64,000 nucleotides of DNA. Source: Tritrichomonas musculus (Eukaryota > Parabasalia > Tritrichomonadida > Tritrichomonadidae). Numbering within the stretch: position 1 is the stretch's first letter; each line of letters opens with the position of its first letter. The notes below the pieces were generated by a model. The model was given only the letters and a program-made list of their open reading frames with translations, searched no databases and was not told where the DNA came from. The stretch lies in assembly GCA_039105265.1 (NCBI GenBank), contig JAPFFF010000009.1, positions 1,612,001 to 1,676,000 on the forward strand, given 5' to 3'. Position numbers and translations under genes: made by a program. Below are positions 20,008 to 31,961 of the stretch, in pieces.

Positions 20008-23000
20008 TTAGATAGATTCAGTTGCATCAACATCATAGGTATTAACAGTTGCAACTATGGCTTCATTTACATCTGCAATTGGATCTTTCTTTTTTTTCTG
20101 AATGTATTTCACAATAAATATAATTAGTCCAGTAATCAAAAGTGCAAAGATAAGCCCACAAACGGCACATCCAACGATAAATAATATTTTTTTGGTATTT
20201 TTTGGAGGTGATGGCGTTTTGGGTCTATCTTTTGATGAAAATAATATTTGTAAAATTGTAACTTTAACAGGTTTGTGATAACTAGTATAAATAGCCAAAT
20301 AAAGTGATTTGAATTTTTCATCTAACGAAAGTTCAGTAGAGTAAAAATTCTGTTTTGCTTGATGGCATTCCCATTCAGGATTAGTTATTTTTCCAGGGTT
20401 TTCATCAGTGCTTGTGCAAAAGAATATAGTTGCTTCATATGATTCTGTTTCTAATCTAAAGTCTACAAATGTCAAGTTTGGTGTAGGAGTCTTTGGTGAA
20501 ATTTTGAAATATTTAATCTTTTTATGGTCATAAGTGTCTGAATTAATTTGTCCCTCTGTAATTGGATAAATAGTTGTATTACAAGAGATTCCAGTAAAAC
20601 CTTCATTACATTTGCAAAATCCTTTATCATTACATTTTCCATCTCCATTGCATCCTTTAATACAGTCATTTCCATTTGCTTCATTATAAGCCAAGAAAGT
20701 TGGATTTTTATCGAAATTGGCTTGCTCGAATGGTCCATTGACAACAACTGAATATGAAATTGTTTCAGATTCTAATGCATATTCATTTGATAAAACATGA
20801 ATCTCAAAATCTCCACCATCTTTTGGTATTTCTTCTTTATTAATAATGACTCTTTCTGATGTCGAAAATGAGTCACTATCTGCCAATTTTTTGTCAACTC
20901 CATTACCAATATAATACTTTCCAGTTGGAGATTTTACAGCAAGGTCCAAGTCAGCAAAGAAATGGGCGTCATTATCAGGATTCAATGGAGGATCTAAGTA
21001 AGTCATTGTGACTATCAAGTCGGTGGAATTTGAATCCAATTTGATATGATATATATGATGATTTTGTGATGCCATTTGAACGTTGTCTACGATTCGAAGG
21101 CCTGATCCTTTGTATCCAAAGACTCTTTCAAGGCAAGGAATTCCAAATCCTAGGTCAAAATCAGGTCCTGCTGGTTCGGCGGTTTTTAATTTTATCGGCT
21201 TATCGGCACTATTGGCAATCATTGACCTAATTAAAACTGAAGAAGGAGTGATTGACTTCCCTGAATTCTTTTTGAGGCCTGGGTAAAAACCATCAATGAA
21301 AAATTGGCGAATGATGATTGCAATTGCTGATCCTGCTGGAGTTGCCATTGAAGTTCCTGACATTTGGACAAAGTTGGAACTGAATTCTGCTGTTACTGGA
21401 GGATTTTCTGAAGTTCCATGAGATTTTGCACTAATCACCTGATATCCTGGAACGGCGAAATCAGGTTTGCTTAAGGCCATATCAGAAGGACCTTTCGAAG
21501 ATAATGCAGCAGCTTCTGGGAGATCTTCATCATCATTGCCTTCATATGGGAAGATTGAAGCCATATTCATCTGCATTACTTCACTAAGATTCTCTACTGG
21601 AATTGAAAAGGCTGGAATAGGATATGATAAGCATCTAAAGCGGAAGCATGTAGGATAAGCACAAGCTGCAGCTCCTCTTTTAATAAGATCGTCGTATGCA
21701 TCACAAATTCTAGAATTGTCAGTAATACAATCTGCATTCATAATGACAATTTTATCTTTGAAATCTTCTGGATTAACATCAGAACCATTAATGTAATAGT
21801 TAATAATTGGGCGATTGGTTATATATGTCATTTTTTCTGCCAGTCCCATTGATCGTATAATCCTATCTGATCTTTCAAAGCAATCAATAGAATATGTGCC
21901 ATTTGTCAATTGAATGTATCCTGAATATTCAGCTGAACTACTTGTTACTGAATTTGTTGCGCCAACACTGGCAACGTTTTTGGCACAGCTAGGAGAATTG
22001 ATCGTAAAGTAAGAATAATCATTTCCTGCGGCAAATAGATAAAGTATATTTGGATTTTTATATGCTGAATAATCGTAGATAAACATGTCTTCCCTATATG
22101 GAGTATCATAGCTCCAACTATTTGATGAAATGTAAGAATCAAGCGAATAAAGTAATTTGGCCTGTTCTGAAAGATCGAACTCTTCACTTAAATCTCCTGG
22201 CACTTGAGAAAAGCCTATATCAGAAAAGTAGATTTTGGCCCCAGGTGCTATGCCATTATATTGAGAAATGCCACATTTATCTTGAGTGCAATAAGCATTG
22301 CCTGCAGCTATACCAGACACGTGTGTGCCATGTCCACTGTAGTAATCAAGATTATCAGCATATGTCTCTATTCGAAGAATTTTTCTATGTTTTGTATTTG
22401 TTTTTCCTGATATCGATGATAGTGTATTTACTGGATCATAAAACATTGGATGAAAAGCATCGATACCTGTATCAACGATATTAATAACCTGACCAGAACC
22501 ATCAAGGCCAATGTTATGAAGCGAACGAATTGGAGCGAAGATGCCATGATCATAAACTGATTTTTGGTGATGAGTTTGTAAGAATCCTGAGTTGTAGCGA
22601 TTATTTAATTTTCTGCGAGGTGCTGGTTTAATTGTTAATATTCTATCATCATTCTTGACATCTTTATTTATTGTTAAGTTTTTGACAAGTGATAATGTAT
22701 TTGTAATACGAGAAACAATATGAGCGCCAGGAGGAGGCACCCAGTCACTGGAAGCATATACATAGCAATTTTGATTTTCAAGAGATTTAAGAAGTGAAGT
22801 TTTATGCAAATTTTTAATTGGATACAATTCAAATTTTTTCGAGTTTTTCAGAAATGCCTGCTGCTCTTTATTAAGGTACATTTTAAACCATCCATTTGCA
22901 ACCATATTTTCACTAGTAAAATAAATTTTCATTGGATTTCCAAAAGTTGTTAAATTTATTATTGAAGTTAAAACGCGAATTAAAAACCAATGTGAAGTTA

Positions 23001-23079
23001 TTGTTAATGGAATTTGAGATTGTGAAAATATTTGATATGGAGAAAAATTTAAGTAATTAATTGATCCGGCGTGCGTCAT
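20008..23079 (-). CDS. Membrane-anchored subtilisin-like serine protease with EGF-like domain
   Basis: A 1,023-aa S8 family protease. The catalytic triad is D203 (INIVDTGID), H250 (SGHGTHVSG) and S577 (MSGTSMATP), with oxyanion N353 (FAAGNDY). Residues about 410-510, between N353 and S577, look like an inserted PA-like domain. A C-terminal beta domain follows, then one EGF-like module with six cysteines (CIKGCNGDGKCNDKGFCKC, about 818-846), and a single TM helix near 965-990 with a short K-rich cytoplasmic tail. Trichomonad surface subtilisins (SUB1 type) have this type I architecture. No clear N-terminal signal peptide is visible, so the annotated start may not be the whole N-terminus. The promoter lacks an Inr but has AAACGGTCGTTT 13 nt upstream. 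Confidence 0.9.
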   Translation of the reverse strand: MTHAGSINYLNFSPYQIFSQSQIPLTITSHWFLIRVLTSIINLTTFGNPMKIYFTSENMVANGWFKMYLNKEQQAFLKNSKKFELYPIKNLHKTSLLKSLENQNCYVYASSDWVPPPGAHIVSRITNTLSLVKNLTINKDVKNDDRILTIKPAPRRKLNNRYNSGFLQTHHQKSVYDHGIFAPIRSLHNIGLDGSGQVINIVDTGIDAFHPMFYDPVNTLSSISGKTNTKHRKILRIETYADNLDYYSGHGTHVSGIAAGNAYCTQDKCGISQYNGIAPGAKIYFSDIGFSQVPGDLSEEFDLSEQAKLLYSLDSYISSNSWSYDTPYREDMFIYDYSAYKNPNILYLFAAGNDYSYFTINSPSCAKNVASVGATNSVTSSSAEYSGYIQLTNGTYSIDCFERSDRIIRSMGLAEKMTYITNRPIINYYINGSDVNPEDFKDKIVIMNADCITDNSRICDAYDDLIKRGAAACAYPTCFRFRCLSYPIPAFSIPVENLSEVMQMNMASIFPYEGNDDEDLPEAAALSSKGPSDMALSKPDFAVPGYQVISAKSHGTSENPPVTAEFSSNFVQMSGTSMATPAGSAIAIIIRQFFIDGFYPGLKKNSGKSITPSSVLIRSMIANSADKPIKLKTAEPAGPDFDLGFGIPCLERVFGYKGSGLRIVDNVQMASQNHHIYHIKLDSNSTDLIVTMTYLDPPLNPDNDAHFFADLDLAVKSPTGKYYIGNGVDKKLADSDSFSTSERVIINKEEIPKDGGDFEIHVLSNEYALESETISYSVVVNGPFEQANFDKNPTFLAYNEANGNDCIKGCNGDGKCNDKGFCKCNEGFTGISCNTTIYPITEGQINSDTYDHKKIKYFKISPKTPTPNLTFVDFRLETESYEATIFFCTSTDENPGKITNPEWECHQAKQNFYSTELSLDEKFKSLYLAIYTSYHKPVKVTILQILFSSKDRPKTPSPPKNTKKILFIVGCAVCGLIFALLITGLIIFIVKYIQKKKKDPIADVNEAIVATVNTYDVDATESI

Positions 23080-23092
23080 ATTTAGTAAGGAG

Positions 23093-23104
23093 AAACGACC
23101 GTTT
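23093..23104 (-). promoter_or_regulatory. AAACGGTCGTTT motif upstream of subtilisin gene
   Basis: Second exact copy in the window of the 12-mer found upstream of the Yip1-family gene, here 13 nt from the ATG, in a promoter without an Inr. Confidence 0.4.
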
Positions 23105-23745
23105 AAAAAAGTAAGATAACTTTTATCGCAGAGTTCATCTTAAAATGAAATTATAATATAAAAGCGCAATCGTAAAAAGCAATTGAGTGCTATGTGAAGC
23201 TAATATATGTATTATGTTTGTCGCCGAATATAATTTCGTGATTTGAAAATATGATCATTTACTTTATTTTATTATTGATTAAATAATTAACTTTTTATTC
23301 TGCTTTATTTATCTAAGATCATATAAGATAAGATCAGAAAATCCAGATAAATAACATAAAATTAAAACATTTAAATTTCTATAAATTATGATATCAATAT
23401 CTTTCATAGCATTTTTTTATTTCAGATTTGCTCTTCTTCTATTCACATTGTTTTGTTTTTATCAAAGTATTATGTGGTATCTATATATTATATTAAGCTC
23501 AAATTAAAATTTGTAAAATGTTCAAAGTTTTCATTTTAAATAGCTATGTGGTCATATACCCTTAAAAAGTGATAGAATTATCTCATTCAAAGTATTGTCC
23601 ATTTAATCATTCAAAATTTACCTAATAAAAAATATTTTTCATCTCATATTTTGGAGTACTTTTCATAAGATGATCGTAATTTTAAAAATAATATTGAATT
23701 TTTGAATAAGTGATCGTTATGCAAAAGCTCAAATTATAGATTACG

Positions 23746-23961
23746 CAATTTAGCCTTCCACCTGCGGCTATCGCTTCTCAGCTGCAGGTGGAAGTAAAGA
23801 AATAAGGAAACCAAGTTTCCACCTGCGGCTGAGCTGCGACAGCTGCAGGTGGAAAATCACTATTTACCAATTTAGCCTTCCACCTGCGGCTATCGCTTCT
23901 CAGCTGCAGGTGGAAGTAAAGAAATAAGGAAACTAAGTTTCCACCTGCGGCTGAGCTGCGA
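23746..23961. repeat. Tandem 122-bp unit carrying GC-rich hairpins
   Basis: One complete unit (23746-23867) and one truncated unit (23868-23961), nearly identical. Each full unit has two stem-loops with the same stem: CTTCCACCTGC/GCAGGTGGAAG at 23755-23794 and TTTCCACCTGC/GCAGGTGGAAA at 23816-23855. Stems extend to 14 of 15 pairs and the loops are about 10 nt. The second unit breaks off inside its second hairpin. The GC content stands out strongly from the flanking DNA. The function is unknown: it could be a small foldback element, a binding-site array or a structured transcript. Confidence 0.75.
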
Positions 23962-24022
23962 TAGAAATATTTTTTTATTTATATTATTTTTCTTTTAGTT
24001 TTTATTTGTTCAAAATAAACGG

Positions 24023-25059
24023 GACTATTTCACCTAAGTACTCAATTTTTCACTTAAGTTATCAAAAATTGAAAAGGTAAAAAAAATAATATCTCCAATT
24101 GATAAAGAAAAAATATTTAGTATCATTTTTCCTCTCAAAAACATATCATTAAAAAATTCCAAAATGTTAAGCGCTGCAGCATTTATAGAGTAAGAAGCCG
24201 AAAAAAATATATATTAATCGGGGTTCCGTGGAGATTACAATGACGCAATTTTTATCCCAAAATTCCTTTTTCAAATATAATATCTAATTTAATCGCAACA
24301 AACTCCACGAGAAAAAAGTTTGTAAGTACCAGGACATTGTAGACAATTGAGTTTTACGTCGAACTTTGCGATATAAAATGCTAATTCGTATATTTTTAGA
24401 TCAGCGATTTATATCTAATAATTTAATTTTCTTGGTTCATTGTTGAAATAGATAGAAAATCTCCTCGAATAATATTCTTTATCATTTTTTACATATTATA
24501 CTAGCTTTAAACGTTATAAAAAACCCTCTGAATATATACGATTATTCTATAATATTCATAAACCAATCAGTAAATTGCTAACAAAAACATATTAAAATAT
24601 ATATATGTGAATCAATATTAGAAAATATGTAAATCATTTTTTCTTATTTTATTTTTTTGATGTAGAAAAATGAAGATTATGATTAAATCAAAACTTATTA
24701 TAAACGTATTTGGTATTAAATCAAGATATATTACTGTATTTATTTAAAGTATTTTGATTTTTATATTATTTGGAATATATTTGAGTAGTATATAAATTGT
24801 TTTTACTAGAAAAATCTATATCATATTTTGATATATCAACATTTTAAAATTATTTTTTTTTTTCTATAACTTATTTAAATTTTTCAATAATTATTTGTAA
24901 TTTTGAGAAAAGTTTATATCAGTTGATGAATATTTTAAATCAATTTTTTGAGATAATGCCTTTTATCGGCAACTTTTTGTGATGTTTTTATTGAATGAAG
25001 ATTAAGAATTATTGACATAGAAAAAGTAGGAAAGTAAAATAATTATATAAAATCAAAAT
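24023..25059 (+). repeat. Left terminal inverted repeat of the MULE
   Basis: 1,037 bp. It matches the reverse complement of 37131-38167 from the tip GGGACTATTTCACC to an inner end near TTATATAAAATCAAAA. Similarity stops abruptly at both ends. Confidence 0.85.
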
Positions 25060-28000
25060 ATCTTAATATTAGCTTTGTATAATAATAATATTTAAATCTA
25101 AATTAGATGTTATATAATATATAATACTAAATTTTGCTGCATAATAAATAAGTATTTAATTAAAATAGTTTTTTAATAGATATTGTTTGAAAACAAAAAT
25201 ATTCATAAATACATTATGTGGAATAAAGATTACTAAATTTTTAAGTGGATAATTATCAATATAAGTTGTAAAATAACCTATTTTATAATCGAGAAAGGAG
25301 CAAGGGTAACCGTTTTTCGTACGTTAAGAAGCCTTAAAAAAGCATTTATATCTTATTATAAGAACAAGAAAAAACAATATTTTTTAAATATATTGATTAT
25401 TTATATTAGATAAAATAATCCTTAATGATACATTACATAATTATTTCAAGTGTGATGAAATTAATGACTAATGATATTTTTTTTGATCATCCAAAGGACT
25501 TGTAGATTAATGGTTTTGACATTCTATTTTAGTGCTAAATGATAAAATGATATTATGTCTTTTAAATAAAATTTATAGTAGACTTATAAAATTCCATATC
25601 GCATTTTTTATTTTTGAAATCCTGGGGAATAATCCTTTCTGTTGAGTGTTTATTTACATTAATATTTTATTTTGTCGACGATTGGTGTTAATAATTCTAT
25701 TATATTATAATTAATGTTTTTTTAATAAGGAATTGTTATTACAAAATATAATTTTTTTAATATATATTTATTTAATAAAGCATATTAAATATATTATTTT
25801 CATTTTGGAGTTGAAATGGAAATAATTGCATGAATATTTATGTTCATTAAAAATCAAAGTTTTCGGGGGAATAATAACAAATAGTTGTTATATAAAATCA
25901 TATCAAGCAAATATAATTATTTATCAGCTGAATAAATCAATTAATTGCGATATTTATGAATTTTAATGATGTTTAGAGGTTCTATGATTTTTAATTATTA
26001 AATTTTAATAATAAAATAGACTATCATCTTTAATATAGGGAAATTTCATTTCCAAAATAACTAAGCACATAAGTAAATTCAGAATTAAAAATGAATAAAA
26101 AAAAAAATTGAGTAGTGCAAATTTTTAACACAAAAACTCATAGTATAATTTGTTTGTATTTTTCATAAGTACATATAATATTTTATATAATATATAATAG
26201 TTTTTTTATCTAAAATATCTCTATAATTTATTTATATTATTGAGATAAAAATGTTTTATTCAAAATAAATCTAATTTGAATGCCTATTCAAATATTTTTT
26301 TCTCTCAATTTTTTCTTTTCAAATTTAAGTTTTATCGTTTTACAAATTTTTCTTGATGGGATATTAATATTTTTTAAATATTCTTGTATATTTAATCATA
26401 TATATAGTTTTAAAAAATAATTACTCATAAGGTATTTTAAATCAATTTATATATTTGCTTGGGAGAATGCATAAAACTAATGATCGAGTGTAACTTATCA
26501 TGACTCTAATATAAAATTGGTAGTTGTGATTTGAGATTTAGTCGAATAAATAGATTTAATATACGCATATATATCTAATATATTGTTTTCGAATGATTTG
26601 GTATGTTGAATTTGGGACAATATTTGATTTAATAGCATCAGTAATTATTTCAAAAAACTGATTATATCTCAGCCATTTTGTAAAAATATTGAGTCTCGCA
26701 TGGTTTATTCTAATTATATTAGCAGATACTTTTAAATCATCATATGGTCTATCTTGAATTATTTGAAATTGAGAATCTCCAAATTTCATCGATTGCCCTT
26801 AATCAAATCATAAAAGTAATATTTATATATAAATATTATTATATTATTTATAAATAAAATAAAATTTTGAATTTATTAATTATATAACGCAAAAAAAGGC
26901 AAACAACGAGAAAAAATAGCCCATTCAATAAGTTAACTCTCCTCTTCAATTTGTCAACTTTTTGAATTATTTTTATACTTTGATATTTTTCTTTCATTTG
27001 TCGGTAAATCGATTTATTTCTGTGATTTTACACAACTTCTATCAAACATGTAAAAACGTTTAGAATTAAAATTCGTACGTTAGTTCTGAAAAGTTAAACT
27101 TTTTGATAACTTGGATTTTTTTAAAACGATAGATTCTTTTCTGGTCCATATAAAGTTTGCTTAAAAACCAATATACTATATAATATTTCAATATGAAGTC
27201 GAAACGATTTTCAATAACCTCTAAAGTGGTGCTTCTTTTAATAGAGGTAATTTCAAGATCTTTTTCTCAAAATTGAAATAAAATATGCGAAAATGGTCTA
27301 TAATATATATATATAAACGTTATTATATAATAACAACATTATGAAATTCAAATTTCAGTTCAAATCATTGAGATATTTGAAAACTTTTTTATTAAACTTT
27401 TTCATTTCCACTGGAAATTTTCAAGAAGGGAATCATTTTAAACTGTATAAAAAAACTTAAATCTCCAGTGTGGAATTTTTATGACATTAAATAAATTAAA
27501 ACATATATTGAAAAGAAAATTAAACCTTTTGGAAATAATTGATATAAAATCTGAAAATTAACATAAAATGTAATTTTAATGAAGAAATCATAAGTGTCAA
27601 TGTTTAAAAAATAAAATTATAATTTTCTTTAATGAAACCCTTTATTCAATTTTTATGATAAGATAAATGCTAACATCTAGAGTTTCGATTTGTTATTCCA
27701 AAGTAAATTTAATAAATATAAATATAATAAATAAGATATTTTTAATTATTTTGACAACTTAAATGATTATAATTCTTCAAATTTGTCTAATAATTTTATT
27801 CTTTTTCTAAAATGACAAGTAGGCTTGTTATTTTCCGATTCTCGAGATTGATAATTGATTGACTTTTCGATATCGATACATAAATACGCACTGATTCTCG
27901 AGATCGATTTCAGAGATCGAGAATTTTACGAATTTCCAGTAGCAACTTTTTGAGAGCTAGATTAATTGAATTTAATTTCGCTCACTTTTTCATGAACAAT

Positions 28001-28262
28001 GCTTCAATGAAAATGGATTATTTTTAAAAAGTTTGAATTATCATATTCATAATGCTATTATATGAGTTGTTTAAATTCGCATATTAACCATATCATATGA
28101 CAAAATAATAACCACTTCTTCATTTTAATTTACTTTTTCTTTTAATTGAAAGGTTATGTTGGTTATATTTTTTAGAGAAAAAGTTGATATGCCTCGTGCT
28201 TTAAAAAAATGCTAAAATGAGTGAAAAAATGAGGGAAAGAATCAAAATTTAGGATTTGGTGG

Positions 28263-29033
28263 TTGCTACAGGCAACAACAGTGATAGGTATCACGATATT
28301 TATTATGTGTAGCAATCAAAACCTTAAACTTGAACCTTGTCCAGAGATAATGTTTGACAAAGACTTAACTGGCAGCAATCTTAGCAAAGATCTTATCACT
28401 GTTGCTAGAGAAAAAGTTTTTACGATAGAATTTGACGATTCTGATTATGCTAACATACTTGAACCCAAAATATTTACATTTATAAAGGATATTAATCTTA
28501 GAGATGTATATAAATGCGATGTTATAGATTTGTTATAGGTATAAAAAATAACACAGGACTTGTTTCATAATGCATTAGAACTTAAGAAAATGATTCTGTA
28601 TAAGGTAATGATCCATCAAGTATTACGTATATTAAGCACTTTAGCATACCTGGAATAGATATAGCTCAAGACCCAGATATAGCTATCGTGAAATATGTAA
28701 AAAACTTAGTAAAAAACAAGAGCAATAATAATTATGAAACATTAAAGACAAAATTAGATGAAATGGAGAATAATTTGTGGAAGCATTTTTATTATGTATT
28801 TACACTTTGTGATGACCAAACGATAGATAACATTTTTTATTCAGATAATACTTCAACAAAAGAATTTGGTTTAGAATTTTATTAAGATTTTATTTTTAAC
28901 AAGAAAGAATATTTAGTGATGATGATTAGAACCAATATTATAAAAGGGAAAACTTATATTGATGAAATTTATGGTCCTACAAGATTTATAGAATTAAATG
29001 ATTTTGAGTATACTAATTTTGATAATATTTAAC
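28263..29033 (+). pseudogene. Decayed coding relic, family not recognised
   Basis: Two consecutive open stretches with normal amino-acid composition (28263-28538, including NLKLEPCPEIMFDKDLTGSN; 28688-28885, including NNLWKHFYYVFTLCDDQTID) look like fragments of one former protein. Coding-like composition continues to about 29033. It lies inside the MULE and may belong to an older element nested there. I recognise no domain and give no function. Confidence 0.35.
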
Positions 29034-29514
29034 GTTATGGACGGCACAATTATAATTATAATATAAAGTAACCACGCTTATAATAATTATCATAATAATA
29101 ATAAAATAGATATATAGCAGTAGTGAACCGTAGGCTAGGCCAAATAAAATGCCCCAGCCTACCACTACTCCAAGGGCTCCCACCCCTGGACCCCGCCTTA
29201 CAAAGTCTTCAAAAAGCTCCAACAGTCCATATAATTCAAAAAGTTGGTAACAAAAAAATTCTAAGCAAAAAGTTTTATGGTCTCGTTATCAAAATTATTT
29301 TAGGGCAAATAATCTACCTAAACCAATTTATGGGATAAAGACGAGGTTGATGTTAATATTCTTAATATTTTCATCATGAATGTAACGTTATGGACGGCAC
29401 AAATGGACGTCCTTATATCGAAGATTGTGCCAGAGCTATATGGTGCAAGTGTTAAGGACAGGCTTAACGAAGTATTATAAATATGATTACAAATATTTTT
29501 ATAAGCGTGGTTAC
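29031..29514. repeat. Scrambled repeats and a GC-rich patch
   Basis: A 19-bp direct repeat AACGTTATGGACGGCACAA occurs at 29031-29049 and 29384-29402. A 16-bp inverted repeat GTAACCACGCTTATAA occurs at 29068-29083 and, reversed, at 29499-29514. Between them, about 29115-29205 is an island of C/G-rich sequence (for example GGGCTCCCACCCCTGGACCC) in otherwise AT-rich DNA. The arrangement suggests an insertion or rearrangement in the neighbouring relic. Confidence 0.6.
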
Positions 29515-30122
29515 TTTTATTTCGAAAATAACTGATGTAGAAATGGGGGATGGAGATTCCATGGAAAATACATATAAATGCTATAAGCTGATAGAATAGG
29601 TGAACTGGCACCTCCAGATGATCCCAATATCGATCAATAATTTCTTAATGAGATAGAAAATGACTGACAAGAAAAGGAAATAATTGTTTTTGTTGAAATA
29701 AGAATTCCAAGTCAAGAATATTAAAATGATTTTTTAAATCAAATAACTGTTTAATTTGACAAGAATATAAGTAATAAGATCAAATGATATTTTTTTTAAT
29801 ATGGAGCTACAATATTATCAATTGTTTCACGGCAAAACAATGTGAAAAGCTTTATATAAATTAAACTATATAAAGTTTAAGATGGAATGAACAAAATATC
29901 TCTGAAAACTTTATTAGTTCAATTAGGAATGAAAACAAAAGCAATTAATGATAATTTATTAACTAAATAAAAGTTTTATTTCCTTTTATATAAAATATAA
30001 TTTAAAAATAATAAATAATAAAGGTGCGTATTTATTTTGTAATATTAATTTTTTTATTTTATATTTATAATAGATACAAAATATAGAATCAGAAAAAATA
30101 TTTTTTATTTCATTTCATCTAT

Positions 30123-30523
30123 CAGAAGTCAAGTATACACTTTTCATTTTTCAAAAGCTCTGTTTGTTTATTTGGACTTTTTGTATTTCAGAATTATAGA
30201 ATTAAATAAAAGATAAAAATGAAATAAAGAATTATTTTATCATTTATCAATATATATAATAGTATATATTATATTTTATACTATGAAATATCATACATTT
30301 ACAAGGATATTTCTCTTATTTAAAAATCAAACAGAGTTTCAGAAATATAAAAATGCGTAATCTCGACTTCTGTTTTATATTTTCAAATAGTAAACATATA
30401 TTTTAATTATATACTTGTATATGATTATTTATTTATATTTATTAATAATTTTTATATTGGTTTTTTTATAAACATGATTCAAACAGAGCTTCAGAAATTT
30501 TAAAAGTGTATGCTCGACTTCTG
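30123..30523. repeat. Small inverted-repeat element with a third internal copy
   Basis: About 44-bp repeats: one at 30123-30166 (minus) and two at 30328-30372 and 30480-30523 (plus). All run CAAACAGAG...GACTTCTG. The outer two form terminal inverted repeats of a 401-bp MITE-like unit. No target duplication is evident. Confidence 0.55.
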
Positions 30524-30649
30524 GTAGGCTTTTGATCAATTGAATTTATTTGTTATTTATAGTTTTTAATATGCATTTTAACTATATGCTTTTCAAGGAA
30601 ATCCTATAGATATTTATTGAAAATTTTCTATCGTTACACCCCCTATCAT

Positions 30650-30827
30650 TTTTTGTAAAATTATATCTGTCAAAAAAAAAAAAAAATAATTGTTTTTTGA
30701 TCTTTTAGGACAAATATCATCATTTTTGACCTAAACTTTTTCATAATTTGGAAGTATTGAAAGATGTATTCTATGAGTTTATTCAATATTGACAAGTTTA
30801 CAGCATTTTTGGGACGGATGCCCTTAA
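30650..30827. repeat. Truncated copy of the TTAA-flanked MITE at 60.57-60.93 kb
   Basis: Closely similar to 60765-60931. Both share TTTAGGACAAATATCATCAT and the following 100 bp, ending GGGACGGATGCCC then TTAA (30824-30827). The left half of the element is missing or unrecognisable here. Confidence 0.65.
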
Positions 30828-31961
30828 ATGAATGAAATATCTAATTCAAGTAAAATTGTAAAATACAAATATACTAGATTAAATCAAATAAATTTATATT
30901 TTAAATATAAATATATAGGGGATTCAACCGTAAAAAAGTGACACATTTTTAAAACTTCAATATTTTTTAATAAAAATATTATCATTTTGTAGATAATTTG
31001 CTAAATAATCAAGTATTAATTTTTGGAAAAAAATTGTCTATCATGTCATGAAAGGGAATGGATTTTTTAATTGAATGCTTTTCTTATATTTTTCATTTCA
31101 CATTTCAAATTCAATTAATATTTAAATAATAGAGTTTATCCAAATTCCAATTATTTTAAACTAGATAAAAAAGGCAGATGCAATCATATCATCTTGTTCT
31201 AGTATTTTTTTTATTTATTTCTACGAATTGACAGTTATTTTTTTTTATCTTCAGATATCATATTTCACTTCTAAAAAACATCAATGCCAATGCTTTTATT
31301 AATACATTAATATTGTAAAGCCAACTTTTTAGATTATTATTTTTAGTTGAAATAATAAAGATTAGAATTAAAATATTTTTACATTAAAAATGATATTATT
31401 ATCACCATAAAATATCAGTTATGAATCATGAAAAGATGTGTGATATTTCTTTATAGATTTTTAAAATTGATGTTTGATATGATTTGAATCTTTTTCAAAA
31501 TTCATTAATTTCAAGTATTTAATCATTGAATTATATGTTTTTGTTTATGAATTAAATAATTATTCTATTGTATTTAACATGAATTGTCTTTTTTTGGTTC
31601 ATAAATTATGAATTTTTCATATAACATTTCATGTCAACTTTCTATTATTCTCTTTCATGACCCTATAGATATTTTTTTATTATAAGATATATTTTAGAAT
31701 TAATAAATAATGGAGATATTATTTTAATAGTAAAATAAACAAAATAATTAATTTTTAATTTTTATTCAATTTTTTGACACTTTACAAACGGTTGAATCTA
31801 TATAAATATAAATATTCTTAATTTGAAATAATATATCTAATTTGAAAATTGAATTTTATTTAGAATATACTTTTTTAATGAATTATATAAATAAATGAAA
31901 AACTAGAAATAAAGAAGCAAGTTTTTGAAAAGTCTTTGATTTAATTGTTGTTTATGTGATA

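Larger units (their letters stand above)
23080..24022. other. Intergenic region between subtilisin gene and MULE
   Basis: Holds the subtilisin promoter motif at the left and the GC-rich tandem hairpin array at 23746-23961. The remainder is AT-rich with no reading frame. The left end of the big transposon is at 24023. Confidence 0.6.
25060..31961. other. Non-coding left interior of the MULE
   Basis: Very AT-rich. It holds no intact gene apart from a doubtful 77-aa frame (26556-26789, minus) and contains the decayed coding relic at 28.26-29.03 kb, the repeat mosaic at 29.0-29.5 kb, the inverted-repeat element at 30.12-30.52 kb and the truncated MITE at 30.65-30.83 kb. A cluster of GATTCTCGAGAT-like words lies at 27835-27925. 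Confidence 0.6.

Noticed and set aside
26556-26789. 77-codon minus-strand frame in the MULE
   Set aside because: Composition is somewhat protein-like, but there is no initiator, no family and the surroundings are non-coding; not listed as a gene.
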